64,000 nucleotides of DNA from Streptomyces maremycinicus (GTDB taxonomy: Bacteria; Actinomycetota; Actinomycetes; Streptomycetales; Streptomycetaceae), in the NCBI RefSeq assembly GCF_001184025.1, contig NZ_BBYG01000010.1:372001-436000 (forward strand). The letters run 5' to 3'. Position numbers and translations under genes: made by a program. Shown here in pieces: positions 25,824-34,981 of the stretch; positions within the stretch are counted from its first letter, which is position 1; the number at the start of each line of letters is the position of its first letter. The notes beneath the pieces are model-generated. The model had not been told where the DNA came from. It saw only the letters and a program-made list of their open reading frames with translations, and did no database searches.

Positions 25824-27359
25824 TTAGAGTTGCTGGGAAGTCGGGACGGCGGACCGTCCGGACGTCGGGAGCGTCACCGAGAACTCGGTTCGCCCCGGTT
25901 CGCTCCGCACGTCGATCCGGCCGCCGTGCGCCTCGGTGAGGGCCGCCGCGATGGCCAGGCCCAGGCCCGTGCCGCCCTCCGCGCCGTGCGTGCGGGAGCG
26001 GGAGCCGTCGGCCCGGGTGAACCGCTCGAAGACGGTGGGAAGCAGCTCGGGCGGGATGCCCGGCCCGTCGTCCCGCACCCGGATCACACACCGGCCGGCG
26101 CCGATCCCCGCCTCCGGCGCCCCCGGGGCCTCCACGACGACGGTGACCTTGGTGCCGGCCGGTGTGTGCGCCCGGGCGTTGGCCAGCAGGTTGGCCACCA
26201 CCTGATGGAGCCGGGACGGGTCGGCGACGACCGTCACGGGCCCGGCGAGGCGCAGCGCGAGCTGCCAGTCGTGCTCGCCCCCCGCGGCCCGCGCGTCCCA
26301 GACGGCCTCCGCGACCAGCGTCGCGAGGTCCACCTCGGTCCACTGGAGCGGCCGTCCCTCGTCGAGCCGGGCGAGCAGCAGCAGATCCTCCACCAGGCCG
26401 GTCATCCGGGCCGACTGGGCGGAGACCCGGTGCCAGGCCAGCTCCGGCGCGATCGTCCGGCTGCCGCCGGTCATGTACTCGGCGTACCCCGCGATCGAGG
26501 CGAGCGGGGTACGCAGCTCATGGCCGGCGTCGGCGAGGAACCGGCGCATCCGTTCCTCGGTGCGGCGACGCTCGGCGAGCGAGGACTCGACGTGGTCGAT
26601 CAGCTGGTTGAGCACGAGCCCGACCTGGCCGGCCTCGGTGCCGGGGTCGGTGTCCCGCGCCGCGACCCGGGCGAGGACGGCGACCTCGCCGCGGTCGAGC
26701 GGCACCCGGGCGACCTCGGCGGCGATGGCCGCGACCCGGCCCAGCGGGCGCAGCTGCCGGCGTATGACGACGGCGGAGACACCGGCCGCGGCGGCCAGTC
26801 CGAGGCCGCCGATCACCGTCTCGACCACCACCAGACGGTCGATCACCTGCTGCACGTCGGCCATCGGGAGCCCGGCCAGGACGGGTACCCCGTCGCCGCC
26901 GATCGCGGTCACCCGGTAGGTGCCGAGGCCGGGGACCGCGCGGGTGTGCAGCGACCCGTCAGCGGTGATCCCCTTCAGGGCGGCGCGCTGGGTGCCGGTG
27001 AGGGCCCGCTGACGGCCGTCCTCGGTCACCACTTCGGCGGCGATGACCTCCCCGTCGGCGAACCGGGCCGCCAGGGTGCCGGCCGGCTGTCCGCGTTCGT
27101 TGAGGAACCCCAGGTCCGTCGCGCCGCCGGTCCGTCGCTCCAGCCCGCCCTGGCTGCGCTCGGCGGCGTCGGTGACGCGCTGGTCCAGTGCCCCGAGCAG
27201 ATGGACGCGTTGGACGAGTACGGTGCTGAGCGCCATGGCCGCGCCCACGGCGACCAGGGTCACGGAGACGAAGAGCACGAGGCGCGCGCGCAGGGAGCGG
27301 CGGCCCAGACCCGTGCCGGACCGGCCCGCTCCGCGCCGCCGCCCGGGCAGGACCCTCAT
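25824..27359 (-). CDS. sensor histidine kinase (OmpR-type two-component system)
   Basis: The 511-residue kinase has two membrane helices (about residues 24-46 and 176-198) around a 130-residue extracytoplasmic sensor. A HAMP-like segment follows, then the H box FLADAGHELRTPLASIAGY near residue 277. The ATPase domain has N (VVANLLANARAHT), G1 (DDGPGIPPE), F (FERFTRADGS) and G2 (GGTGLGLAIAAAL) boxes. Its ATG overlaps the response-regulator stop by four bases. The signal is unknown. The architecture resembles CseC/CutS-like actinobacterial kinases. Confidence 0.95.
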   Translation of the reverse strand: MRVLPGRRRGAGRSGTGLGRRSLRARLVLFVSVTLVAVGAAMALSTVLVQRVHLLGALDQRVTDAAERSQGGLERRTGGATDLGFLNERGQPAGTLAARFADGEVIAAEVVTEDGRQRALTGTQRAALKGITADGSLHTRAVPGLGTYRVTAIGGDGVPVLAGLPMADVQQVIDRLVVVETVIGGLGLAAAAGVSAVVIRRQLRPLGRVAAIAAEVARVPLDRGEVAVLARVAARDTDPGTEAGQVGLVLNQLIDHVESSLAERRRTEERMRRFLADAGHELRTPLASIAGYAEYMTGGSRTIAPELAWHRVSAQSARMTGLVEDLLLLARLDEGRPLQWTEVDLATLVAEAVWDARAAGGEHDWQLALRLAGPVTVVADPSRLHQVVANLLANARAHTPAGTKVTVVVEAPGAPEAGIGAGRCVIRVRDDGPGIPPELLPTVFERFTRADGSRSRTHGAEGGTGLGLAIAAALTEAHGGRIDVRSEPGRTEFSVTLPTSGRSAVPTSQQL

Positions 27360-28081
27360 GCCCACTCGTCCGCGGCCCTGATCGCGTACCCCGCGCCGCG
27401 CACGGTTCGGATCATCGGCGCCCGCCCCTTGTCGATCTTGGCGCGCAGTCCGTAGATGTAGACCTCGACCAGATTCCCCTCGCCGTCGAAGGACGCGTTC
27501 CAGACGTGGTCGAGGATCTGGGCCTTGCTGAGCACCTGGTGCGGATGGCTCATGAGGAACCGGAGCAGGTCGAACTCCTTGGCGGTCAGCGTGACCGGTG
27601 CTCCGCCGCGCCGCACCTCGCGGGTGCTCTCGGCCAGCACGAGATCGCCCAGCACCCGCACGGGGCTCCGGTCGGCGCTCTCGCCGGGACCGGTCCTGCG
27701 CAGCAGACCGCGTAGCCGCAGCATGACCTCTTCCAGCGAGAACGGCTTGGTCACGTAGTCGTCCGCGCCGGCCGACAGCCCGTCGAGCCGGTGCTCCAGG
27801 GCGTCCCGCGCGGTGAGCATCAGCACGGGCAGCCGGCTGTTCTCGCCGCGCAGCCTGCGCAGCACCTCGACCCCGTCGACGTCGGGCAGCATGCCGTCGA
27901 GGACGACGACGTGCGGGGCGCAGTCCCGCGCGATCCGCAGCGCGCCGCGTCCGTCGGCCGCCGAGAAGGACTTCCAGCCCGCCTCGGTCACGGCCGCGGA
28001 CAGCAGCTCGGTGAGCTCGGGCTCGTCGTCGACTATCAGCACGCGAACCGTGCCCGCACGGGTACCGGGGACGCCAGACAT
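27356..28081 (-). CDS. OmpR-family response regulator
   Basis: The 241-residue protein has a receiver domain (VLIVDDEPELTELL, phosphoacceptor Asp in VVVLDGMLPDVDG near residue 61, Lys in YVTKPF). A winged-helix trans_reg_C domain follows, with LTAKEFDLLRFLMSHPHQVL and RTVRGAGYAIR. It is the cognate regulator of the overlapping histidine kinase. An AGAGAGGG ribosome-binding site precedes the ATG. The pair lies 99 bp downstream of the SpoIIE-type phosphatase gene on the same strand. Confidence 0.96.
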   Translation of the reverse strand: MSGVPGTRAGTVRVLIVDDEPELTELLSAAVTEAGWKSFSAADGRGALRIARDCAPHVVVLDGMLPDVDGVEVLRRLRGENSRLPVLMLTARDALEHRLDGLSAGADDYVTKPFSLEEVMLRLRGLLRRTGPGESADRSPVRVLGDLVLAESTREVRRGGAPVTLTAKEFDLLRFLMSHPHQVLSKAQILDHVWNASFDGEGNLVEVYIYGLRAKIDKGRAPMIRTVRGAGYAIRAADEWA

Positions 28082-28180
28082 GGCTCGACCCTCTCTCCGT
28101 CCGCCATGAGGAGCGTGTGCGCGAGCTGAGCGCGCGCCATGGGACGGACGACCCCCCCGCCGCCGGCCCGGACGCCGGGC

Positions 28181-29302
28181 TCAGTGACGCGGTGAGCGGC
28201 GGACGGTCAGTACGGCGACGTCGTCGTGCCGGCGGTCGTACCCGGCGTACGCGCGGGCGTCCTCGTGCAGGGCCGCGGGCAGCTCGGTGGGGGAGAGGCC
28301 GAGGTGCTTCATCAGACGCTCGTCGACCGGGTAGAACGTGCCGTCGGGGGCGCGGGTCTCGGTCAGACCGTCGGTGGTGAGCACCAGCGTGGAACCGGCC
28401 GGGAACGCGAACCACCCGACCGTCGTGGGTTCGGCGGCCAGTTCGGCGAGCCCGAGCGGGACGCCGGTGTCCACCGCCGGGGTGGTGACGGCGCCGTCGT
28501 GCACCAACCGGGGCGGGATGTGGCCGCAGTTGACGGCCTGTGCCTCCGTTCCCGCGTCGACGCCGATGATGAGCGCGGTGACGAACCGCTCGTCTTCACC
28601 GGTCTGTTCGGCGTAGGAGTTGTGCCGGACGACGGCTGCGTCCAGGGTGTCGACGAGCGCGGTGAGCGTGGGCTCGCGGTGGGCCGCCTCCCGGAAGGCG
28701 CCGATGACGGCGAACGCCGCGCCCACGGCGGCCAGCCCCTTGCCCTGCACGTCCCCGATCAGCACCCGTGTGCCGAACGGCGAGGCGACGACGTCGTAGA
28801 TGTCACCGCCGACCAGCCGGTCCTCCTGCACGGGTTCGTAGACGCCGTTGACCAGCACCTCGTCGGTGAGCAGGGGCAGCGGGTGCAGGATGTGCCGCTG
28901 CATGGCGGCGGCGGTGGACCGCAGCCGCAGCATCGCGCGCTCGCGCGCGATGCGCCGGTGGCAGGCGTAGACGGAGGCGGCGCCCAGGGCGAGGGTGAGC
29001 AGCACCAGCAGCGCGCGGTCGAGCCACCGGCCGTTGTCGTCGGCCCGCACGAGCAGGGTGAGGGTGACGAACAGCGTGGTCCACGCGGCGACGAACTTCG
29101 TCTGCTGGACGGTGCACAGCGCGGAGGCCGTGCCCGGCAGGAAGACCAGCAGCCCGAGGAGCCACACCTCGGATTCGGACAGGACCCCGAGCACCTCCAC
29201 CAGGACCGTCACCGACAGCACCCCGACGACCGTCTCCGCGTTGCCCGGGGGCTCGATGGCCTCGAGGGTGTCGGCGGGACGCGTCCGACGGGGACCGGTC
29301 AT
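28181..29302 (-). CDS. membrane-anchored PP2C/SpoIIE-family serine phosphatase
   Basis: The 373-residue protein begins with four or so hydrophobic helices (residues 25-110). A linker leads to a SpoIIE domain: LVGGDIYDVVASPFGTRVLIGDVQGKGLAAVGAAFAVIGAFREAA supplies the metal-binding Asp residues, followed by NCGHIPPRLV, LVLTTDGLTETR and DDVAVLTVRR. Such RsbU/RsbP-like phosphatases dephosphorylate anti-anti-sigma factors. No anti-sigma antagonist gene adjoins it, though SpoIIAB-like ATPases occur elsewhere in the window. It has a GGGAG Shine-Dalgarno. Confidence 0.92.
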   Translation of the reverse strand: MTGPRRTRPADTLEAIEPPGNAETVVGVLSVTVLVEVLGVLSESEVWLLGLLVFLPGTASALCTVQQTKFVAAWTTLFVTLTLLVRADDNGRWLDRALLVLLTLALGAASVYACHRRIARERAMLRLRSTAAAMQRHILHPLPLLTDEVLVNGVYEPVQEDRLVGGDIYDVVASPFGTRVLIGDVQGKGLAAVGAAFAVIGAFREAAHREPTLTALVDTLDAAVVRHNSYAEQTGEDERFVTALIIGVDAGTEAQAVNCGHIPPRLVHDGAVTTPAVDTGVPLGLAELAAEPTTVGWFAFPAGSTLVLTTDGLTETRAPDGTFYPVDERLMKHLGLSPTELPAALHEDARAYAGYDRRHDDVAVLTVRRSPRH

Positions 29303-29400
29303 GGGAACTCCCGCGCAGTGGTGATCTCTCTGTACTTTAGTCGCGCGCCGACCGCGTCACCTGAACGCCCACCGGCGGGCGGTCACGGGCGTCCCGTCAC

Positions 29401-29442
29401 GGGTCCGCGGTCACGGGTCCGCGGTCACGGGTCCGCGGTCAC
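29401..29442. repeat. 14-bp tandem repeat (GGGTCCGCGGTCAC), three perfect copies
   Basis: Copies at 29401, 29415 and 29429 are identical. The last contains the stop codon of the MarR gene. Confidence 0.9.
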
Positions 29443-29894
29443 GGGCGGGGCCAGGGGCGGCCGCCGATGGCCTCGATGCCGTAGTTGAAGCGCCGCAGAT
29501 AGCCCGCGAAGGCGGCGATGTCCTCGTCCGGCCAGTCGGTCATCACCTGGTCCAGGATGTCCACGATCCCCTCGCGCTCCGAGTCCAGCAGGCGGGTGCC
29601 CTCGTCGGTGAGCCGGAACTTGCGGGCCATCCCGCCCTCCGGGTCGGGGATCCGCTCGACGAGCCCCGACCGCATCGCCGCCGCGGTCTGCCGGTTCAGG
29701 GTGGACGCGTCCAGGCCGAAGGCGTCGCTGAGTTCCCCGATCGACATGGGTCCCTGGACCCGGATCCGGCTCAGCAGGATGTACGCGCTGCGCTCCATGA
29801 GGCTGTTCTTGCGGCGGCCGCCCCGCTGGTTCAGGAACGTGTGGCGGCTGAGCAGCATCTGCTCGTACTCGACCTCGTGCGTCGGCGTCTCCAT
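29439..29894 (-). CDS. MarR-family transcriptional regulator
   Basis: The 151-residue winged-helix regulator contains the HTH MSIGELSDAFGLDASTLNRQTAAAMRSGLVER and the wing DPEGGMARKFRLTDEG. The ATG at 29894 follows a strong CAGGAGG; upstream in-frame sequence spans the promoter and is not coding. It is divergent from an MFS exporter gene, and a 35-bp nested dyad lies between them. It probably represses the exporter and itself until a ligand binds. Confidence 0.93.
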   Translation of the reverse strand: METPTHEVEYEQMLLSRHTFLNQRGGRRKNSLMERSAYILLSRIRVQGPMSIGELSDAFGLDASTLNRQTAAAMRSGLVERIPDPEGGMARKFRLTDEGTRLLDSEREGIVDILDQVMTDWPDEDIAAFAGYLRRFNYGIEAIGGRPWPRP

Positions 29895-29959
29895 GTGCGC
29901 GACCTCCTGCTTCCGTGCGCCCGCTCCATCCTGGCACATGGGTGTGCACGGGCCACGGC

Positions 29960-29994
29960 ATGTGCTTGATACATACGACATGTACGATGCACAT
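29960..29994. promoter_or_regulatory. nested-dyad operator between marR and the MFS gene
   Basis: Outer arms ATGTGC/GCACAT (29960-29965, 29989-29994) and inner arms TACAT/ATGTA (29970-29974, 29980-29984) share one centre at 29977. A forward TACGAT (29983-29988) may be the MFS -10, so a bound repressor would cover it. Confidence 0.6.
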
Positions 29995-30061
29995 CCTTCG
30001 AGTCCTACGCGCAGATCCTTTCCGCGGACCTTCACCGCACATCCCAAGTCGAGGAGTCCCC

Positions 30062-31519
30062 ATGGGCGCCCCCGCTCTCCAACCCACGGCCCGCCCGGGC
30101 GCCGTGATCGCCACGCTGGCCTTCGCCGGCACCACCGCGGCGATCATGCAGACACTGGTCACCCCGCTCATCGCCGAGCTGCCGCAGATCCTGGACACCT
30201 CGTCCTCGAACGCGGCCTGGGTGATCACGGTCACCCTGCTGGTGGCCGCCGTGTGCGTGCCGGTCGTCGGCCGCCTCGGCGACCTGCTCGGCAAGCGCCG
30301 GATGCTGCTCGCCTGTTCCGTGCCGCTGATCGTGGGCTCGGTGGTGTGCGCGTTCGCCTCCGACGTCGTCACGATGATCGTGGGGCGCGGCCTCCAGGGC
30401 ATGGGCATGGGCATGGTGCCGCTCGGTATCGCGCTGCTGCGGGACGTCGTCCCGGCCGAGAAGCTCAGTGGCTCCATCGCGCTGGTCAGCGCCTCGATGG
30501 GCATCGGCGGCGCGATCGGCCTGCCGCTGGCCGCCGCCGTCGCCCAGTACGCGAACTGGCGCGTGCTGTTCTGGGGCTCGGCCGCCCTGGCCGCCGTCGT
30601 CGCGGTCCTGATCTTCACCCTCGTCCCGGACGTGCCCGCCGGGGCCAAGGGCCAGCGCTTCGACCTGCCCGGCGCGATCGGCCTCGGCGTCGGCCTGGTC
30701 TCGCTGCTCCTCGCGGTCTCCAAGGGCGCCGACTGGGGCTGGGCCTCGGGCACCACCCTCGGTCTGTTCGCCGCCGCCGTCGTGGCCCTCGCGGGCTGGG
30801 GCGTGTGGGAGGTGCGCACCACCGACCCGCTGATCGACCTGCGCACCACGGCCCGGCCCCGGGTGCTCCTCACCAACCTCGCCTCGGTCTTCATCGGCTT
30901 CGGCATGTACGCGAGCATGCTGGTGATGCCGCAGCTGCTCCAGTTCCCGGAGGCCACCGGCTACGGCCTCGGCCAGTCGATGCTCGCCGCCGGTCTGTGG
31001 ATGGCCCCCGGCGGCCTGATGATGATGCTGATCTCCCCGCTGGGCGGGAAGCTCACCAACGCCCGCGGTCCGAAGTTCACGCTGGTCTGCGGCGCGCTGG
31101 TGCTGGCCGCCGGATACTTCGTCTCGCTGGCCCTGATGGGTTCCGCCTGGGGCGTCATGGTGGTCACGCTCATCACCAGCGGCGGTGTGGGCCTCGCCTA
31201 CGGCGCGATGCCCGCCCTGATCATGAGCTCGGTCCCGCTCACCGAGACCGCCGCCGCCAACGGCTTCAACACGCTCATGCGGTCGCTCGGCACCTCGATC
31301 GGCTCCGCCGTCATCGGCGTGATCCTCTCCCAGATGACCACGACCATGGGCGGCCACACCTTCGCCTCCGAGGACGGCTTCCGCACCGCGCTGCTGGTCG
31401 GCGGCGGGCTCGCCCTGATCTCCGCGGCCATCGCCGCCGTCATTCCGGCCGCCCGCGCGGCGGCGCCCGGCGAGGACGCGACCGGCCGGGCCGAAGTGCC
31501 CGAGCAGGCCAAGGTCTGA
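30062..31519 (+). CDS. MFS transporter, DHA2-type drug exporter
   Basis: The 485-residue protein has about 14 hydrophobic helices. Motif A-like GRLGDLLGKRRMLL follows helix 2, motif C-like GGAIGLPLAAAVAQYANWRVLFW lies in helix 5, and a second GGKLTNARGPKFTL loop follows. It is a proton-coupled exporter of the 14-TMS EmrB/QacA group. RBS GAGGAG is eight bases before the ATG. It is divergent from marR, which suggests substrate-induced efflux, and a strong 15-bp hairpin follows the stop. Confidence 0.95.
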   Translation: MGAPALQPTARPGAVIATLAFAGTTAAIMQTLVTPLIAELPQILDTSSSNAAWVITVTLLVAAVCVPVVGRLGDLLGKRRMLLACSVPLIVGSVVCAFASDVVTMIVGRGLQGMGMGMVPLGIALLRDVVPAEKLSGSIALVSASMGIGGAIGLPLAAAVAQYANWRVLFWGSAALAAVVAVLIFTLVPDVPAGAKGQRFDLPGAIGLGVGLVSLLLAVSKGADWGWASGTTLGLFAAAVVALAGWGVWEVRTTDPLIDLRTTARPRVLLTNLASVFIGFGMYASMLVMPQLLQFPEATGYGLGQSMLAAGLWMAPGGLMMMLISPLGGKLTNARGPKFTLVCGALVLAAGYFVSLALMGSAWGVMVVTLITSGGVGLAYGAMPALIMSSVPLTETAAANGFNTLMRSLGTSIGSAVIGVILSQMTTTMGGHTFASEDGFRTALLVGGGLALISAAIAAVIPAARAAAPGEDATGRAEVPEQAKV

Positions 31520-31524
31520 CCCAC

Positions 31525-31557
31525 CGGAGGGGGCGACCGCGCCGGTCGCCCCCTCCG
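31525..31557 (+). terminator. strong hairpin terminator after the MFS gene
   Basis: Arms 31525-31539 and 31543-31557 form a perfect 15-bp stem with a CGC loop, five bases after the stop codon. Confidence 0.8.
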
Positions 31558-31558
31558 T

Positions 31559-31617
31559 ACCGCACCGCTTCCGCCAGGACCGCACCGCTTCGCCAGGACC
31601 GCACCGCTTCCGCCAGG
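31559..31617. repeat. 20-bp tandem repeat, three copies
   Basis: Units starting at 31559, 31579 and 31598 read ACCGCACCGCTTCCGCCAGG; the middle one lacks one C. The block directly follows the MFS terminator. Confidence 0.85.
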
Positions 31618-31663
31618 TCCCTCCCCGAGGCGTGCCGTCGCGGCCGGAGCCTCGCGCGGAGGC

Positions 31664-32653
31664 CTACGGGCGCGCCAGCCGCCGCATCGTCAGCGCCAGG
31701 TGCAGCCGCAACCGGCCCTGGGGCGTGCGCACCGGCCACCCCAGCAGCTGCTCGGCGTGGGCCAGCCGGTCCTGGAGGGTCGAGTGATGCACGTGCGCCT
31801 CGGCCGCCGCCGATCGCAGACTCGCGGTGGCGGTGACGGCGTGCAGGGTGGTGAGCAGCCAGGGGGCGTCGGCGGCCGCCGTCTCCACGGCCAGGACGTC
31901 CGCCGGGGGTGCCGCCCCCGGCCTGACGAGGTCGGCCAGCAGCGCGATGCCGCCCAGTTCGTCGGCGTGCACGACCCGCGGGCCCGGGTCCTGCGCGGTG
32001 CCGTCCGCGGCGAAGCGGAGCGCGGTGCGGGCCGCTGCCCAGGAGTGCGGCAGGTCCGGCACGGGCACGGCGGGCCCGACCCCCACCCGGCCGGCCGGCA
32101 CCGCGTCCCGGGCGTCCGCGGGCAGCACGCGCGGCCTGCCGTCGGGCGTGGCGAGCGCGCGGGCCGGGGCGGCGGGGTCCAGGCCGAGGCGGCGGGCCGC
32201 GTGCAGCCGGGCCGGTCCGGCGGCCGTGGCGTCGAGGAGCGTCTCGACCAGCGCCGGGTCGTCCAGCGGCGCCCGCCCGCGGGTGCGGTCGAGCACGACG
32301 CGGGCCGCGCCGGCCGCCCGTTCCAGGATCACGGCGTCCACGACGCTGGGCAGCGCGGCGGCGCGTTCCAGCCACAGCGCGGGTGGCCCCCCGGGCGTCA
32401 GCGGGGTGCACGGCCAGTCCGGTTCCGGTGGCAGCTCCGTGTCGCGGCGCGTGCCGTCGGGCTCCACCCGGACCCGTACCCGCCGGTCGGCGTCGACGAG
32501 CCGCGCGGGCACCCCGGCGAGCACCGCGGCCCCGCGCACCAGCGCCTCCACCCCGGCCCGGGCCTCGGCCAGCCGGTCGAAGTAGGCGATGACCCGCACG
32601 GCGGCACCGGCGTCGGGGTCCAGTGCGGTCAGGCGCCCGGCCAGCTCTTTCAT
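31664..32653 (-). CDS. PucR-type helix-turn-helix transcriptional regulator
   Basis: The 329-residue protein has the PucR C-terminal HTH: LHAVTATASLRSAAAEAHVHHSTLQDRLAHAEQLLGWPVRTPQGRLRLHLALTMRRL (residues 275-329). A GGDEF-like/CdaR middle region and an N-terminal ligand domain precede it. Such regulators act on purine, sugar-diacid or amino-acid metabolism, but the target here is unknown. The ATG has no Shine-Dalgarno; CATCAT six bases upstream could be a weak -10 of a leaderless message. It is divergent from the SGNH hydrolase gene, a possible target. Confidence 0.85.
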   Translation of the reverse strand: MKELAGRLTALDPDAGAAVRVIAYFDRLAEARAGVEALVRGAAVLAGVPARLVDADRRVRVRVEPDGTRRDTELPPEPDWPCTPLTPGGPPALWLERAAALPSVVDAVILERAAGAARVVLDRTRGRAPLDDPALVETLLDATAAGPARLHAARRLGLDPAAPARALATPDGRPRVLPADARDAVPAGRVGVGPAVPVPDLPHSWAAARTALRFAADGTAQDPGPRVVHADELGGIALLADLVRPGAAPPADVLAVETAAADAPWLLTTLHAVTATASLRSAAAEAHVHHSTLQDRLAHAEQLLGWPVRTPQGRLRLHLALTMRRLARP

Positions 32654-32758
32654 ACGGCCATGATGCGCCAACGGGACGTCGGCGAGGAGGGGTGCCGTGT
32701 TCGTCCGCGGGCCTGACCTCTCCGTTTGCTCAACGGCGTGATTAGTCACTTTCTTGAG

Positions 32759-32764
32759 TATGAT
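32759..32764 (+). promoter_or_regulatory. -10 box (TATGAT) of the SGNH hydrolase gene
   Basis: TATGAT lies 31 bp before the ATG. No good -35 is seen; a short dyad GTGA-TTAG-TCAC (32738-32749) occupies that position and may bind an activator. Confidence 0.4.
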
Positions 32765-32794
32765 GAGGGGACGGGGAGGAAAGGCGGACGACTC

Positions 32795-33634
32795 ATGGCC
32801 GGCGCTGCTTACTCGCGCTACGTCGCCCTGGGCGACAGTCAGACGGAAGGACTGGGCGACGGGGACGACACCGTCGGCCTGCGCGGTTTCGCCGACCGGT
32901 TCGCCGAGCGCCTCGCGGCCCTCGACCCCGGGGTCCGGTACGCCAATCTGGCCGTACGAGGGCATACCGCCGGCCAGGTCCGCGCCGGACAGCTGGGGCC
33001 CGCCCTGGCGCTGCGCCCCGACCTGGCCACCGTCGTCGCCGGGGTCAACGACCTGCTGCGGCCCCGGTACGACGCCGCGGAGGTGGCCGGGCACCTGGAG
33101 GAGATGTTCGCCGCGCTCACCGGGGCGGGAGCCCGCGTGGTGACCCTGACCTTCCCCGACGTCGGGAAGATCGTTCCCCTCGCCCGGCCCATCAGGTCAC
33201 GGGTGTTCGACCTCAACACCCGGATCCGCGCCGCGGCCGCCCGTCACGGGGTCGCGGTCGCCGAGACCGGCCGGCAGGCCGTCACCACCGACCCCCGGCT
33301 GTGGACGGCGGACCGGCTCCACGCCTGCGCCCTCGGCCACGAACGGATCGCCGCGGCCCTCGCCCACGCGGTCGACCTGCCCGGAAGCGACGACGGGTGG
33401 ACGCTCCCCCTCCCGCCGCAGCGGGTTGCCACGGGCCGGCGGGCCGTGGCGGCCGAACTCCGCTGGGCGGCCGCCTACCTCGGCCCCTGGCTGGGACGCA
33501 GGCTGCGCGGTCGCTCCTCCGGCGACGGCCGCACCGCCAAGCGCCCCCGGCTCCTCCCCGTGAGCGCGCCGAGCGCCCCGCCCGGACCCGAGACCGACAG
33601 CGGTCGGCGGCAGTCGTCAGGGGGACGGCCATGA
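32795..33634 (+). CDS. SGNH/GDSL-family lipase or esterase
   Basis: The 279-residue hydrolase has block I YVALGDSQTEGLGD (nucleophile Ser near residue 13). Block II is NLAVRGHTAGQV, block III VVAGVNDLL, and block V DRLHACALGHERIA with the catalytic Asp/His. There is no signal peptide, so it acts in the cytosol. The 60-residue Arg/Pro/Ser-rich tail is probably disordered. The ATG at 32795 was chosen over an upstream in-frame ATG that overlaps the -10 box. Confidence 0.9.
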   Translation: MAGAAYSRYVALGDSQTEGLGDGDDTVGLRGFADRFAERLAALDPGVRYANLAVRGHTAGQVRAGQLGPALALRPDLATVVAGVNDLLRPRYDAAEVAGHLEEMFAALTGAGARVVTLTFPDVGKIVPLARPIRSRVFDLNTRIRAAAARHGVAVAETGRQAVTTDPRLWTADRLHACALGHERIAAALAHAVDLPGSDDGWTLPLPPQRVATGRRAVAAELRWAAAYLGPWLGRRLRGRSSGDGRTAKRPRLLPVSAPSAPPGPETDSGRRQSSGGRP

Positions 33635-33738
33635 GCCGCCGGCCGGCCGGAGCGCACACCGCGGGTGTCGTGCCCGCCGGCCACGGATGCCGCCCCGGCG
33701 ACCGGGTCGGCACCCGCCCTCTCCTCTGACCGCAGGCG

Positions 33739-34713
33739 TCATTCGGCGAGCAGCCTCCGCAGCCAGTCCAGGTGGGCCGCGCGGGCCGACCTGGACAGCG
33801 CGGCCTGCGGTGCGAAGCCGTCGAAGCCGTGGAAACCGCCCGGCCAGACATGCAGTTCCGCCACCCCGCCGGCCTGCCAGATCCGGGAGGCGTAGGCGAC
33901 CACCTCGTCCCGGAAGGTCTCGGCGGACCCCACGTCGAGAAAGGCCGACGGCAGCCCGGACAGGTCCTCGGCGCGGGCGGGCGCCGCGTAAGGGGAGACG
34001 TCCGGGCCGCCGCGCCGCTCGCCGAGCAGCGCCGTCCACCCGGTCTCGTTGGCCGTGCGGTCCCAGACGCCGAGGCCCGCCATCTGGTGGCTGGAGGGCG
34101 TGTCGTTACGGTCGTCCAGCATCGGGCACAGCAGCAACTGGCCGAGCGGCCGGGGCCCTCGACGGTCGCGCAGCAGCAGGGCGAGGGCGGCAGCGAGGCC
34201 GCCGCCCGCGCTGGCCCCGGCGAGCACGATCCGCCCGGGGTCCGCGCCGAGTTCCGCGGCGTGCTCCGCCGTCCACAGCAGACCGGCGTAGACGTCCTCG
34301 ACCGGCGCCGGATGCGGGTGCTCGGGCGCCAGCCGGTACTCCACGGACACCACGACCATGTCCAGTTCCCGCGCCCGGTCCAGGGCCGTGTCCACGCCGA
34401 CCCGGTTGTTGCCGAGGATCATGCCGCCGCCGTGCACGTGATAGACGACCGGACGCGGGCGCTCCGGAGCAGGTGACGTGGGCCGGCAGATCAGCAGGGA
34501 GATGTCCGGGCAGCCCGGCGGGCCCGGCACCTCGCGGTCCTCGACCTCGAAGGCCCCGTCCAGGGTCAGGTCCAGTTCTGCCAGCAGGGCGATCCCGGGC
34601 CCCTGGCGGACGGTCTCGATGTCCTCGGCGGCGAGTCCCGGCTGGATCATCTCCCGGAGCAGCTCCAGGGCGGCGCCGAGTTCGGGGTCGAAGGGCGGCG
34701 GTGCGGATGTCAT
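33739..34713 (-). CDS. alpha/beta hydrolase, hormone-sensitive-lipase family esterase
   Basis: The 324-residue protein has the oxyanion-hole HGGG (VVYHVHGGGMILGN, near residue 99). The nucleophile elbow is GASAGGGLAAALALL (Ser near residue 172), and the late Asp/His segments are SAFLDVGSAETFRDE and WPGGFHGFDGF. It probably hydrolyses short-chain esters. The start at 34713 follows GAGGAGACAA. The Shine-Dalgarno lies in a small inverted repeat (CTCCT-CGTG-AGGAG) that might limit initiation. Confidence 0.92.
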   Translation of the reverse strand: MTSAPPPFDPELGAALELLREMIQPGLAAEDIETVRQGPGIALLAELDLTLDGAFEVEDREVPGPPGCPDISLLICRPTSPAPERPRPVVYHVHGGGMILGNNRVGVDTALDRARELDMVVVSVEYRLAPEHPHPAPVEDVYAGLLWTAEHAAELGADPGRIVLAGASAGGGLAAALALLLRDRRGPRPLGQLLLCPMLDDRNDTPSSHQMAGLGVWDRTANETGWTALLGERRGGPDVSPYAAPARAEDLSGLPSAFLDVGSAETFRDEVVAYASRIWQAGGVAELHVWPGGFHGFDGFAPQAALSRSARAAHLDWLRRLLAE

Positions 34714-34912
34714 TTGTCTCCTCACGAGGAGCGCGGTCGCGCGGCGGCTCGTGCCGCCCATGATCGGCGCCCGCACCGCCTTCCCGGCCACCGCCGTCCG
34801 GCGGGAGCTGACCGCCGTACGGCGGGTGACGGCCACTTCCCGCTCCGCGGCCCGCGGGGGCACGACCTCCGATGCCGGGCGTGACGCCCGCGAACGGTTC
34901 CACCGGCGGCGC

Positions 34913-34981
34913 GGGACCGCGCTACGGCGCTGCGGCGGGGGACGGCGCCACCGGGTGGGACTGCGCTACGGCGCTGCGGCG
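34913..34981. repeat. 25-bp direct repeat pair, 44-bp period
   Basis: GGGACYGCGCTACGGCGCTG followed by CGGCG occurs at 34913-34937 and 34957-34981, differing at one base. The second copy abuts the FkbM stop. The remaining intergenic sequence (34714-34912) shows no gene. Confidence 0.75.
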
